A stretch of 64,000 nucleotides of DNA, from positions 12,812,739 to 12,876,738 of the forward strand of contig NC_083648.1 of NCBI RefSeq assembly GCF_963576545.1, written 5' to 3'. Position 1 is the stretch's first letter. Each line of letters starts with the position of its first letter. A model generated the notes under the pieces. The model had not been told where the DNA came from, did not search any database, and saw only the letters and a program-made list of their open reading frames with translations. Below are positions 13,101-26,001 of this stretch, piece by piece. Source of the DNA: Limanda limanda. Its lineage: Eukaryota; Chordata; Actinopteri; Pleuronectiformes; Pleuronectidae. Made by a program: the position numbers and the translations under genes.

Positions 13101-15377
13101 GTGAAGACTTTAGAGAACAGGTACCGTTTTCTTCACAAATCTCTGGAATTCCAACTGCAAAATGTCACATTGGCCAGATTTTACCACAAAGATGAACTGA
13201 AACCATAATTATATAATAGAAGTAGTCAGTCAAAAGGATATCAATCAGGAACTGTGTAGACAATCAATTTTAAGTGCAAAATCAAAATAGTATTTTCTCT
13301 GTATAAAGTGATAATGAACCGATCATCTTTAGGTGTTGAACTGTTCCCTTGGGTTAGAGTTGGGTTGTAGTAAACAGTATCAGGCATTTCTCTCTTTTTC
13401 CTGATGTTTAATCCACCAACATCTTGCTATGTCAACAAAACTATAGGTAGTTTAATAAATCCTGATGAATCCCATGTGGCTCTCTTCGCAGACATCTCTG
13501 AGTAACTCAGTGTGGGGGTCTGTCAACACCAGCCCCTGCACTAACTGGGGCTCGGACTCCAGCAGCATCTGGGGAGACACCCACAACTCGAACCTGGGCT
13601 TCTGGGACGAGGCCGTGAAGGAGGCTGTTCAGCAACCTCCTCCAAACAAGAAAGCAAGCACGCAGAAGAATAACAAAGGGAACGCAAACCTCAGGTATTT
13701 ATTAAAAACATCTTTATCATCATGACGGATGTGAGTAATTCACAGCTTTTAATGACTTTTGTCTTCCTCCTGCGTTTGTTTGTGCTTATACAGTAACTCC
13801 GGGAGTGGGCGAGTCAACAAGAAGGTAGAAGAGGAGGAGAAGGAGAAGCTGCTAAAGTTGTTCCAAGGGGTCAACAAAAGCCAGCAGGACACCTTCATGC
13901 AATGGTGTGAGCAAACCTTGCACACCCTCAACGCAGCCAACAATCTGGATGGTACGTCTTTTAAAAATAATGCTGTGCTCACCCACAACTATTGATGGAG
14001 CATATCTGAATGCCAAAACTCAAAAATACTCTCCATCTGTCTCCCTGCCAGTTCCTACGTTTGCTTCCTTCCTGAAAGAAGTGGATTCTCCATATGAGGT
14101 GCACGACTACGTCAGAGCCTACCTGGGGGACACTCCAGAGGCCAAGGACTTTGCCAAGCAGTTCCTGGAACGTCGTGCCAAACAGAACGCAAATCAACAG
14201 AAGCAGGCGCCGCAAAACCAACAGCAGGCTCACAAACAGCAGCCGGTGAGCGAGCGCGGCGTACTGGTTATTTAAAGGATCAGCATATGGATGCTTAATG
14301 CTTTGCTCCAACGGTGCCTTGTGATACGATCAAGAAGAGAGACAGCTGTCCCTTTTTGTTGAAAATAGATTTCACTGAGGTATTTCTGCCTGGCATGAGT
14401 GAACATGGCCATTAACCCTAATTCCCACATCAGTTGGGAATCCATCCTGCATCACTCCTTGTGTATCATAGCAATGCAAAAGAATGAAGACCAAATCTGT
14501 CCAATCTGCCTGTGAAAGCTTCATATCACAAATATTTAAATCACAAAAGGTTTCCTTGTTTGAAACGCGAAATCAAGAGTCTGCTCGGAGGATAGATAGT
14601 ATTTCGATTTTCCACACCTAACTTTTGAAGGCACCATTGTCTACATCCATATTATATGAGTAATAAAGACAAAAAGTCCCAAAATACTCCGAATCTGATT
14701 ATCAGTAGATTTTTAAGTTCTCTTTCCACACATTCTCTGTCTCAAGCTACTCTACTTTAATGAAATGGCATTTTAGGTTTTGGATTTTCGGTTGAACAAA
14801 TAAATGTGAATGCATCTTCTCTTTTGGAACTTGTCACGTTTCAGTGTTGACCTGCCCTGTTGTAACAGACTAAAATATTCAGTGAAGAAATCCCCACAAG
14901 AGTAATCTATAATGAAAATGATCATGATTTCTGCCCCTATTATGTTTTTTCATCCGCTAACTTTTGTTCACATTTCCTCAAACCAGAAAATCCCAGTGGG
15001 TAATCGTGAACTGAGCTGCAGGTGTGTGTTTGTAAAATCTGTCTCATCCACATTTCTCTCTCGCCCAGGACTCTGTATGGGGCGGAACAGGATCGCCGTC
15101 GCTCTACCAGTCGTCCAACCACTCGAGCGGCCAGCAGCAGCAGCGCTTTGAGACCGTCACCTCAGGGAAGAAGAAAAAGAAGCAGAAGATGGTCCGTGCA
15201 GACCCCAGCCTTCTAGGTGAGAGCAAACACCCGTCAGCCACAACGCCTCCCTGCTTCTTTACACCTCATCCACTAATTTCATATCTTTGTGCCTTTTTTC
15301 AATTTTCAGGTTTTTCTGTGAACGCGGCCTCTGAGAGATTGAATATGGGAGAGATAGAGACTTTGGAGGAGTTGTAA
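4155..15377 (+). CDS. gigyf2: GRB10-interacting GYF protein 2 (translational repressor)
   Basis: 28 coding exons join in phase to 1366 residues (human about 1299): 4155-4192, 4354-4522, 4654-4749, 4961-5069, 6003-6108, 6235-6275, 6380-6412, 6537-6713, 7179-7390, 7562-7688, 7933-8169, 8263-8429, 9057-9213, 9315-9481, 9649-9743, 9989-10117, 10208-10338, 10421-10521, 10854-10994, 11076-11234, 11619-11867, 12413-12535, 12624-12989, 13492-13694, 13794-13951, 14052-14245, 15069-15216, 15310-15377. Order: 4EHP(EIF4E2)-binding motif YRYGREEML (about 53-61), RG-rich patch (about 125-140), GYF domain (about 545-600, with [14 protein letters not shown], which binds proline-rich ligands), charged coiled coil (765-947), Ala9 (890-898), poly-Q (about 1048-1084) and a conserved C-terminus. 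The family represses translation with 4EHP and works with CCR4-NOT and ribosome quality control in the cytoplasm. GIGYF1 is less likely, because the [15 protein letters not shown] block, long coiled coil and C-terminus fit GIGYF2. Two introns have GC donors. Confidence 0.96.
5070..6002 (+). other. gigyf2 intron, no other feature seen
   Basis: A 0.93-kb intron bounded by GTAAGA and TTTCAG. I see no nested gene; in particular there is no potassium-channel (KCNJ13) coding sequence, which in mammals lies within GIGYF2. Confidence 0.6.
12799..12909 (+). repeat. CAG/CAA repeat encoding the gigyf2 poly-Q tract
   Basis: A mixed CAG/CAA run with a few AAG (Lys) interruptions encodes about 37 residues, nearly all Gln, followed by Pro-Pro-Pro. 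CAA interruptions usually stabilise such tracts. The antisense strand has long Leu/Cys/Val ORFs that are artefacts of the repeat. Confidence 0.9.
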
Positions 15378-16170
15378 GGGACTGCCGCCAACCAACGCCA
15401 CTGACTGTATCCGATTTTGAACAGCAGCTGTTTTACCCCAAACTCCTCCCCCGGCCCCGGACTGCTGCCACAACTTTCACCTTTTTTTATTTACAGTTAC
15501 CCACTTATCAGACATTCTCTGGTGTTTTTTCCCCCATAGATTCTAAATTATGAACAAACGGGGGATCTCTGGGGCTCAGTGTGTGTTTTCCCGTTAGTAA
15601 CGGACGTGTAATCTGACTAAAAGGAGAGAACTGGTCTGGAGCAGACTGGCCAGTGGAACATCCGTCACCTGACGAACTGGAGTTGGTGGAGAGAGTCTGT
15701 TTGGCGGCTCCACCTCAAAGCATGTACCCGTTTTAGTTACTGCGATAACGCATTTCAAATTTGGCCTCAAACGTACGGGATCGTTTCTTTTAAAAGTGGG
15801 GACATATGGATGGGGTTGTGGGGATATTCTGAAAAGGTTAGAGAGATTATATCCATAGTTTTGTTTTATTTATTGACATTTTTTCCCCTTACAATTTAAA
15901 CCCTCCTTCCTCCTCCTCTTTTCCCTACCTATTTTCTGCTGGGTGTTCATGGATAATTATGGCACAGTAGAGCCCAAGGATTCGTACCCACTTATGTCCT
16001 GTTTTAAGGGCATGTTCAAAAGTTCCAAGTAGTTATCTATTTCTTGTAAAATACTAGGCTGTTAAAAGAATAAACTTTCAACTCTGCATCTGTATTATAA
16101 TATATGAAAATGCTGGACTCATACTTTTTTTATTGCGGTATGGAATAATAAAACAGTCTGATGTGTGGGG
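15378..16170 (+). other. gigyf2: gigyf2 3' UTR and poly(A) signals
   Basis: After the TAA at 15375-15377 the sequence has no further coding potential. AATAAA signals occur at 16069-16074 and 16147-16152. The 3' UTR therefore probably runs about 0.7-0.8 kb. Confidence 0.65.
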
Positions 16171-16849
16171 CTGTTCACACCTGTGTCGGAACCATTTACT
16201 AAAACAAATTAATTGGATCCACATTCAGTCGAGCAGCAACACGGCAGGAATACACTTTGGAGAGTTTTACAAAATGTAAATGTTAAAGTATTGTTTCCTG
16301 GTGTTATAGAGAACTTGAGATAGAAACCAGGAATCAGGATTTTGTATCCAAATAAACTAGATGAATATTTGTTGTTGTGCATTATCCAGGTACACAAAAA
16401 AGTCCTCTTTATATATATTTAAGCACAACCCACTGATTTCATGAATTCTTTAAAAAAAAAAAAAAAGTCAAGGTTTTGAAGTAGCCGTCTCACCTGGGAG
16501 GTCAGAGAAAATATCCAAAACACTTTTGGGAATCTGCTCCCTGACCTGGGTCCATTTTGTTATCACGTTTTGATTGATTTCTCAGAATCATGGATCTCAA
16601 TGTTTAGGTGACTGATATAATAATATGATGTGATATGTGATGTAATATAATATGATAATATTTCTTAGTACGTGGCATATATATCTGATGCTATACGTTT
16701 ATCTGCGGTATGGTGATGTAGTGACCAATCATCCCTGGGTGATGCATGTGCTTTGTGCCCTTCTAGTTAGTTTTTTAGTCCGCAGGATTACACCAAAACT
16801 ACTTAATTGAGCGATTCAATGGTTTTCCAGATTCTGTCATTTCAAGATA

Positions 16850-17000
16850 ATTCATGGATCTTGATAAAAGAAATCCGGTACATTTATGGGACTGATATTT
16901 ATGAATGTGTTCAATTTGGTGCTGATCGAAATAATCAGAATCTAGTGAATTTAAATGTGGTTTCATAAGAGGGACTGTTGCTCCCTGGTGGTTTGTGCTC
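16850..17000 (+). repeat. Further copy of the dispersed repeat seen at 1130-1890
   Basis: It shares GGGACTGATATTTATGA, GATCTAGTGAATTT-like and AATGTGGTTTCATAAG text with the copies upstream of gigyf2. It lies in the gigyf2-snorc interval. Otherwise 16170-17420 shows no gene. Confidence 0.65.
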
Positions 17001-17423
17001 TAGATGGGCTTTTCCCTCACTCAAAAATGACAGTACTCCTCCACCAATGACATTGTTTCATTTTGAAAGTCAAACTTTCTACTGTTAGATCTTCCCTTCA
17101 GGAGTAAAATACCCTGCAGGGCCTTTGTGATGCAACCTGCTCAGTGAGGTCGGTGGCTCCTGATTGTTTACCCCTCACACCCAACTCTCGCTGGAGGAAT
17201 CTGGAGAGGGGTGGTCCCTGCGATGATGTTCTCACAAAGTCCACAGTGTCCAGACCATCCTGTGCACACACCTACAGTCCCACCCCTTCCCTCCCCCCCG
17301 GCGCTCCCCTATACTCCTCTCCTGCTCCTCTGCCGGGCGATTCACTCGTTTGAAGTCACTGCTCGAGGAGTTTTCGGAGACGCTTTTAATTTTTCCTGTC
17401 GGACAGTCATTCCCACAGCCATC

Positions 17424-20400
17424 ATGGTCCACAGCATCAGCATGTGCAGAGTGCTCCTGCTGATGCTCCTCGGCCTCCTGGTCGCCTTCGTTCACACAGG
17501 TAAACCTCTGGATTCTCAGTGATGTGGTTTGTTCTAATATTTCATTTGTGTCTCTGGGTCACAGTTGTGCATCTTTGCCTGTTTGAGCTACAGGGGAAAT
17601 GTAACAGATGATTCAAAACCACATTCTGGTTTTTATAAAAAATCTGGCTGTCACTTAAAATCCAAAATGTGGGAGAAAGAGTTTTTTTTATAACAAATAC
17701 AAACTGGAAAGCTTCTGAATCAAGTTTTTAACCTCTTCTAGGAAAAATAACAGATTTTAATTATTAATTTGTGGATCGTTTAGGTTTAGGTTTTTATTTT
17801 CCAAGAGCTTATAGTTCTAGCTTCAGATAATCAGGCAGCTGTTGAGTAAAGGTATCAAATCAAAGGTGTGTGTGTATACGTGTCATTTTCTCCCACACAC
17901 ACAGGCCTGGATGTGTGCAGCCTGATGTAAATGATGCAGTTGTTGCAGCTCAGAGGGCCGTGAAAGCTGCTCTTTGACAAACAGGATGACTCAGTTGCTT
18001 TCATGATGTCCTTCTGAAAACCCGCAGCCCCTCGGACTCTGGCTGAGCTGAATGATTCTGTGTCGTCTCGGTTTTTGGATTTGAGGCAGTGGACCCGTCC
18101 ACAGATGCTGGGCTTATTCTGTGCATGTGAAGAGAGAGTTTTGGTGCTGGTGGTGGTGTAGGAGGGGAGGATGAGATAACAACCAAGAAAGGCAACAAAC
18201 TCACTTTTACTTTCATTATCTTCTATCTGCGTTTCTCAGTTCCTCTTCTTCTCGGTTCCTCTTCTTCACCCTCTTAAATCATCTCAGATCACAGCATCAC
18301 AGCTCCAGAGCTGAGGTCCAGATGAGCTGTTGAGCTCATAGTTACAAACACATTGTTGCTCTGGTTTCCTTAATGTCCCTTTCTTCCTCTTCTTGCTCTG
18401 GATGGTACAATTCTAAAGAGGAAACGTTTATTCTGTGCTTTATATTTAGATTTACGGCTTCCAGAAGAGAAACAGAAACTCGGAAGTTAACAGAACCTCC
18501 AACCTGGAAAAAAGAAAATACATTTAGAGAGAAGAAGAAGGAGAACACATATAAATGAGTGACTGATTTAAACATTGGGTAGTGGTGTTGAAGATTTATA
18601 AACTTTGTGCATTGTCAGATCCGAGTATTCACTAAAGGCCATGGTTTTAATATAGTATACAGAATAGGCCTTTATTGTCATTGTACATTGTACTTTGAAA
18701 TGTGCTGAGCATCTCCGAAAGGTTCACAGGATAAGTGATGGCAGCAAAGAAACAAATTTATATGAAAGATATAGATTATATTTATACATTAAAAGTAAAA
18801 GCTAATAATAAAAGTATTGCATGGTAAATTAGGTACAAACAGTATTGTACCTTAAAATTGTCGGTATCAAGTCGATCCAGAGGTGTAAACAGAAGACAGT
18901 CAGTGATGGCTCTGTGATAAAAACAGTTTTTGAGCCTGGATCTTGTGCGATTGTGTCTCAGCTTCTCTTCAAGAGCTCTTTCTCAACTCTGAGCTTCAAT
19001 GAGGGAGAGTTCTCTGACGTCCACTGCAGGAGAATTTACCTCCGGGGCAGAGGACACATGTTTTTAAGGCCTCACAACACTCGAAACTATCTTGATGGAT
19101 CCCAGAGGAGTTTCTTTTTGATGATTTGAGTAAATTTTACACATTTCTTTAAACGAGACAAATATTAATAGACCTGACTGGTCACCATGTACAGTACATG
19201 ATGTTTAATCAGACTCCCACTGACCCAGTGACCGACACAGCGTGACATGCAGCTCCCAGGTGATTCAGCGTGGGGAAACAACTTGCTTAAAATAAGTTTC
19301 AAGCAACAGCAGTGTGACAATTACTCACATTTGATCTTCTTCAAAATGACCGATCCGACTGTATGAGAGACTCAGTCTTATTCTGCAAAACACAAAAGGG
19401 ATTCATCACTGTTATTTTGTCACAAGACTAATTTTCTACCTCTAAAAATCCTGTAAAAATCTCTGGAAAATGTGGTCACGACCTGTGTACTGAGGGTGAA
19501 GCCAGGGAAGGACGACACCAGCGATGTCGTGTGTGGGCTGCATCAGCTCGTGCTCTTTCTGTGTCTGGCCTGGTTGTTTTTCACATGCACCCGTCTACGC
19601 GCTTTGTCATCTCTCTGGCCGGTGTGAAATCCTGACTGACGAGGTCCGAGGAACAAATAAATGGCCGTCTGTGTTTTTCCGCGTCTGCCAGGCTTCTATG
19701 AATCTGGAATTGTTTGGTGTCAAGGAAGGAGAGGCCTTGATTGACGTCTGGTGCAAAGATTACCAACCACGGGCACGTGCTAGAAGAGAGATATAAATTA
19801 AACATATCTGTGTTAAGGATAATAAACATTCCAGCAGGAATACAAATCAGTATAGGTAATGCTTTTTTTAGTGTTGAACCATAGTCAAACACCTTATTAC
19901 AAATCAGTTGAAATGTTGAACTGAAAACAAGGTGGATGTAGGATTTTTCTGAATCGGGGGCCACAGAGGGGCTAACAATTCCTGATTCAGTTAAACAGTT
20001 CAGTTCAGATTGAAGTCTTTCCTTGTTTACTGTAAAATGTATAGCTTTGAGCAAAGCTACACATTAAGAACATTTTGAAAATTTTATTTTTGAACAAATC
20101 AACATAGTTATTAGTATTGTTATATTCAGCTGGAGCCAGTGCCCCCCAAGGTCCTGTCCCTGGATCTGCCCCTGTCAATGAAATAGTAAAGTAAAAGCCG
20201 TTGAAATATTTGACTTTTCATCTAAATTAAGGAACTAAATTAAAAGTATTGGATACAAGTGGTCACTTGGGGATAAACAACTTTATCTTAAAACACCGAA
20301 AGAGTGACAAGTCAGCTGTCTGAAAAACTACACGTTTGTATAATTAGCATTGTTAAAATAGAATCCAGACTATAACCCATTCCCATAAGAACTTATGTGT

Positions 20401-22238
20401 GTCGTGAATCTGACGGATGAGGACACCTGAGCTCCCATCAAAGGCCTGTGGAGCTGCATCACTCACAAGAGGCTTCAGTCACATTAATTCCATTTAACAC
20501 GAATTACAAGCCTGAGTCAACCCCTCTTGTGGAAACAAACACCATCGGAAAACATGGTGTTATTATTTTTTGCCCTCTTATTAAATCAAGCTGTCCGTGG
20601 AGGCACAGCCCTTCACACACAGCGACGATTAAATAAACATGTTTGTTTGACATCCAGTGCCCGGGCCGGTGCCTGGTCTGGGCCTGGCCGGTTGCTACTG
20701 GTTGCAGCCCGCCGCCCAACGTGACCGCACAGGCTGCCTTTTGTGCCCTGGGCTGAAGGCCTCATTGATGGCTGAGCTGGCCGCAGGCCCGGGCCCTACA
20801 GACCTTCATCGAACTGCGGGACAGGAAGCAGAGAGTCAACGCAGCAGCGTCAGAACACATCAGCAGCACAAAGACTTGAAATGATATCACACACACTTGT
20901 TTATTAGTGATCTTGTTTTCTACTCAATTTGAGACGGTTAATTGAGGCTTATTGGGTCAGAGACGGGGTGAAGGAGTTCACTGAGGGCGTCACAGGCTAC
21001 AAAGTAAATATGTCGTATTAAATATGCAGAGTGTAAATATGTTTGGATTACGGTTTTGTTGGTATGAGCAGAGTCGAGGGCAGGAGAAGTGAATCACTGA
21101 GCGTGTGAATGGGTGGGCTTGTTTTATTTCAGGGGGAAGATGAAGTTCAAATCTTTCCCCCGTTCCTCCGGATTTCAAACCAAAAGTTTAGTTACCAGAG
21201 AAACAACTCCCACCTCAGTGGCAGAGGCGTTTTCAATGGTTTCAAACAAGCGTTTTCCGAAGGTTCGTGTCAGGAGACAGAATTGTGGCTTCGAGGAGAG
21301 ACTCCTGTTCTTCTGGCTCCTGCAGAGGTGTGAAAAGTCTCAGGGGAACTTCGTGCTCAGATGGGAGGAATGTCAGAGGACAATTTGGGAAGGAGGGAGA
21401 ACAGACGACAGACTGCAAAGAGTTGCAGAGAAGCTGTAAACACTCAACAAATCACTGCCTCCCCTAGAGCTGTTTGTACTGCACTGGAATAATCAACCAA
21501 ACCTGGGTTGAAGGAGGTATTTCTTTGGTTGACCCCATGTGGAAAAGAGAAGCACGTAGAGAGGCTACCTGCAGCTCAAACGGACAAAATGTCCATCCTC
21601 CACAAAGACATCCTTATGCCTCTCTCTGAGCCGTTAGCCTGGTGAGACAAGAGCGAGGCTGTTGGAGTCACTACAGACAGAACCATGTGTACAGCCATGC
21701 ACTGAAGAGCCATTAGCAAAGTCATGCACCTCCATCAGTGAAATGATTGCCCAAGGAAACAGAGAAGTCCATACTGCCCAACAGCCAGTCATCGTCAGTG
21801 CAGGGATAACGTGTTTTGTCCACGTTAATCAAAAGTACAAGTGGTGAGTTTTTTTTCTTCTCCTTGTTCTGCAGATACAGTCGCAGACCCGGCCTCAACG
21901 ACCAGGGACAACCAGGACACCATGTCCGGGGAGCCCCCCAGCGACGTCACCACCAGAGACCCCTTCCAGGACATGACAGAGCAGTCCTTCACCAGCGACT
22001 ACGAGGACGCCACCCACTCCCAGGCCGTGGACGAGGAGGAAGGTAAAAGTGACGCAAACCATACAACAAGCACAACCACTAAATGTTTACAGGTATTTAT
22101 ATGTGTGTATTCATGTGTGTGTGTGCAGGGGTGTTGGGGCCGGGCGCCATCACAGCCATCGTCATTGCAGTCTTCCTGGGAGCATCTGTCCTCCTCGCCC
22201 TCATCGTCATCACACTGAGGAAGTTCACCGCATCTTAG
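17424..22238 (+). CDS. snorc: SNORC, small chondrocyte transmembrane proteoglycan
   Basis: Three exons (17424-17499, 21875-22042, 22129-22238) join in phase to 117 residues (human 121). An N-terminal signal peptide (about 1-25, leucine-rich) is followed by a short acidic Ser/Thr-rich ectodomain. That ectodomain has a Ser-Gly-Glu site (residues 43-45), the likely chondroitin-sulphate attachment. A membrane segment (about 86-111) follows, with a very short basic tail ending RKFTAS. The LGPGAITAIVIA start of the membrane segment and the RKF-AS end match mammalian SNORC closely, although the ectodomain is diverged. SNORC is expressed in cartilage and affects chondrocyte maturation and FGF binding. 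The gene lies next to gigyf2 in the same orientation, as I recall for human 2q37. Intron 1 is 4.4 kb. Confidence 0.93.
17500..21874 (+). other. snorc intron 1
   Basis: A 4.4-kb intron with GTAAAC donor and CTGCAG acceptor. It contains an AT-rich interspersed repeat (18655-18835) but no coding exon that I can support. Open frames at 19581-20054 and 21113-21439 lack recognisable domains and look random. Confidence 0.6.
18655..18835. repeat. Interspersed repeat with a TTTATTGTCA-type end
   Basis: The segment begins AGGCCTTTATTGTCATTGT and continues into AT-rich text. A similar TTTTATTGTCAAATG start occurs at 52990 in per2. Such ends are typical of fish retroposon tails. The family is unassigned. 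Confidence 0.4.
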
Positions 22239-23143
22239 AGTGAACGTGTCCCATCTTGTGTGTGTGTGTTTGTCTATGCGTGTGTGTGTGTGTTTGTTAG
22301 TACGTGTGTGTATGGACGTGTGGGTGTTTGTGTGTCTTCTGCCTCTCATCTCAATCTTTAACCTCCCATCTCTCCTTTGAGCTGCGTCTTTCACTTCCCT
22401 TTAGATGCTGAACATGGTGGCAGGTCCCTCGACTGACTATTTTACAGATTTACTCCTGTAAACACACACTCACACACACACACACACACACTCTCTCAAT
22501 AACTGTTGCTCAACATGTTCACTTGTTCCTGAAGGTATGATGTTAGAAACTGGCTGGCTCTTCCAGTGGAAACTGTAGCTCGTCCATGTCATTTTTATTT
22601 TTTTTATGTGCTTGCTCTAGAGGCCTTTTAATGTTTGTGAGCATTTCGTTTCTCTGTAGAGTTTGCTTCTCTTTGTACATGAAATGCATGTTTGTGTGTG
22701 TGCGTGTGCGTGTGCGTGTGTGTGTGTTGCTGGGGTTATTAGTCTTTCAAAGAGTTTACCTTTTGCTAAATATCATTTCTGAAATGTTCCCCTTGGCGTC
22801 AGCCATGTACACGTTTTGAAGTTTGTGTTGAACCATGTACAAACATTTGTTGAGTCAGAATAAGAAGAGAGCTGTTTTTAAAAGGCTCCTTCACTGGAAG
22901 TGAACAGGGTCGTTTGTTTTACCTGCAGAGCAAACAGGAAGTCACAGTGTGGGCGAATGAGTGTTGTGCTCTCAAGTGACTGTAGTTTTGTTCTGTTGTT
23001 ATTTTAGTAAAATAATTTTGTCTTTTACCGTTCGCCTCCGAGCCCTTGGCGGTACAGCTGGATGTTGCCATGGTTACTTCACCACCTGATGTTTTTTGTT
23101 TATTTTATTTTTGAGATTTTAAACTGAAAGGGAATCCAATAAA
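22239..23143 (+). other. snorc: snorc 3' UTR with CA/GT repeats and poly(A) signal
   Basis: Non-coding sequence after the TAG at 22236-22238. It carries GT-rich stretches at about 22255-22340 and 22690-22730 and a CA repeat near 22465-22490. AATAAA at 23138-23143 is the probable poly(A) signal. Confidence 0.65.
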
Positions 23144-26001
23144 CCACGTGCCAAATGTTTGTGACTGCTGTGTGCTTTTCTCATCACTGACATCACTAAG
23201 CCAACACAGCAAATTATATGTATGTATTTTTTCTTAATTATTATAACAATGTCTTTATTATTCAATCAGTTAATCAAAGAAATTAAAAAGATGCCATGTT
23301 TCTTAAATGAGCACCGCCCCTATCAAATAAATCAACAAAATTAATGTAAGAGGATCAATGTATCTTAAATAACTACACAAAAGAAACTACAACACAACCA
23401 ACTCATGTTTTAAAACATGAGGATTTGCAGAGGAAAATGTCATCTTAAATGCAAAAAGGTTGTCATTTATCCACAAGGGATAGATTGGCCTGTACCCCCC
23501 TGTTCAGCAGTAGGGGGCGCTGTGGCTACCAACTTTACTTGCCTGCATAAAAAGGCTCCTTTGGTAACGTTACATTATTCTACACTGAACCCTTGTGGTT
23601 TATTCCAGCTCAGACGTGCACGCTGACTGCAGAGGGTTTATCCAAATGTTATAACGTTATCATTAACACATCTCGCAATGTTGCTTCTGAGAAAAAGACG
23701 ACAGAAGCATTGTCTCCGGCTTAAAATACATTCAAGTAATCGTCACAACTGAAACCAGGAAACCACCAACTATCATATCTTTGAGAATCTCTCAGCAGCT
23801 TCAGACAGAACTGAAAGAACCAACACTTCAATCGCATCTGTTTTCAGTCTCTGGGAAAGGAAGAGCGATTTCCATAATCACTGATCACAGAACCAACCGC
23901 TGTAACAGAACCGATATACCAGTCATCGGCTTCATCAGCACATTTATAATTTGAAGAAGAGCTATCCGGACTTTGATATGAAGTTTGTTTTGATTTTACC
24001 AAAGAACTTAGTGGTGAACACAGCTGTAGGGTTTCAACACTAACTTTTGTAAAAACCTACGTACACGTGATGCAGTGAAGACACAAACCTGCGTGACTTC
24101 ATTTGTTTTTCGATGGAAATTCCAGTCAGAGGAAACCACAATCTAACAAAAACACTCACGAGAGACTTGTGGTGTTTGCCAACACTGCAGTTTCCCCAAT
24201 TGTACGTCATCTTACCCTTGTGATTTGGTGTGGGTTCAGTCTTTAGAGGGTTCATTTGTTTTCTGTTGCCATGGCGCCACATGTTGGTCAGCTGGTCCAT
24301 CAGTCGGTTTCACTCTTCGCACTCGGGCATGAGATGCTATATGTTGTTTTAGAAGAAAGGTCCGGTCACCTGCTAACAGGGATCCCTCCATTTCTCATCA
24401 AGTGTCATCAGTAGGCCTTTAGCTATTTGCATTTCAATGCTGCAGTACTTTGGTTTATGACAAAATACCTGATGCCTCTGTTGTAGTTTGTGGTTACATA
24501 AAACACTAAACTAAAATTCTGAACATAGGAAACATTGCACCTTCTGATAAGCGTGTTAGCATGTAGCTTAAAGCATTGCTGTGCTGTACTTGACTTGAAC
24601 CCACAGTTGCTAATATGGTGGTAAAACCTTAAAAGTTATTTGTCCAGTAGTTCTTGATTGAATGGACTTTGTGAGTTTTTTGTTAAATCTTTGTTTGTTC
24701 AAAATCCATAAAACTCCATTTACAACAATATAGGACAGAGGAAAAGAGCAAATTATCTCATTTTAGAAGAATAAGTTACTCAGAAGCTCGCAGATACCTC
24801 CGCCAAGCACGAACAATCCTACACATAATTGTCTTGTGTCATATTGGAAATATCAAAAAAGGGAGTTGTTTGATAACATCCATTATACATATTTCATAAA
24901 ACATACACAGATGAAATTGAAAAAAAATCCTGAATCTAATTCATGAGTATTAGATACATATGCTTTAGATACATTTGCTTTAGATACATTTGCTTTAGAT
25001 ACATTTCTTGCAGCAACCACCCATTCGATTATCTTTAAAACAAAGGCACATAAGATGGATGACAGTAAATCTGCCTGGACAGTTTTACCTCTGCTCTGAT
25101 TTCAAATGGCTGTGATGCACATCTGAATTCACATGCATGATGTGTGGCAGGACTCAGGAAGTGGTGATGAAACAAAGGTAGAGAAAGCAGAAGTGTGTCT
25201 GGCGCAGAGACTCTGCCAGACACCCTGCGCTCAGTGGAGAGTCTGGCATCCATGAGGTAAGGTCGCGACTTCATATTCATATTTTCCCATTCACAGGATT
25301 CCTGATATTACACAGCACCAGGTTATACTTTCAAAGTGTTTCAGTGGAATGTTGGTAACAAGGGCAACATCAGTGTAGAATTTTTGTTACAAGAAAATAT
25401 TTAGAAAAGATTTAAAACTTTTAAATTTTAATGGATGTGTAGGGAGTAACCTCTATAGCCAGCATGATATACTGTCAGTATGTAATTTGCAAGCAGTGGA
25501 TGTAATTTTTAACATGCAGTGTATTCTGGAGCCTGATGTAATAATGTACTTCACAGCCACACACCTCAAAGATATACAATAGATTGTTATTTGACTCTTA
25601 TCCTTGTTGGACTGTTTTTCAGTTTTAAATTAGATAAAGCTGCATTAATATCATGTTAAAAAGCCTTAAATGTATTTTAACATGTGGCTGCCGTTGCCAA
25701 ATCTGACACATCAAGCTTCAAGATCATGCTACTTCCTTTCAAATCTTATTAAATCTTATCAAATTGAAGTCAGAATCATTTACCAAGTTACACAACCAAT
25801 ACCTGATTAGTTACTTCAAATTCAAACATGCATTGAGTATAAAGAGCTCGTCATTGTTGTCTTTGCAGCTCTGACTTGTCCCCACGCCACTCAGAGGTTT
25901 CTTATCCTGCATGAGTTTCTGTGTGTGAACAACAAACAATAACAGGTTCATTTCACAAACAATTTCACAACCACCAAACTCCGACTTCCTGCAGTGACAC
26001 C
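23144..26001. other. snorc-gpr55 intergenic interval
   Basis: AT-rich and non-coding as far as I can see. It holds an inverted fragment of the dispersed repeat (about 24790-24812, reading GCTTGGCGGAGGTATC on the minus strand) and a 15-bp tandem repeat at 24961-25005. The 5' UTR of gpr55 must lie at its right end but is not resolved. Confidence 0.55.
24950..25016 (+). repeat. 15-bp tandem repeat, about 4 copies
   Basis: The unit TGCTTTAGATACATT is repeated perfectly at 24961-24975, 24976-24990 and 24991-25005, with a partial unit before it. Confidence 0.9.

Noticed and set aside
4155..15377. Nested KCNJ13 gene inside gigyf2, as in mammals
   Set aside because: No potassium-channel sequence was found in any gigyf2 intron on either strand.
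19581..20054. 157-codon minus-strand frame in snorc intron 1
   Set aside because: Low-information sequence with alternative start, no domain and no exon signals.
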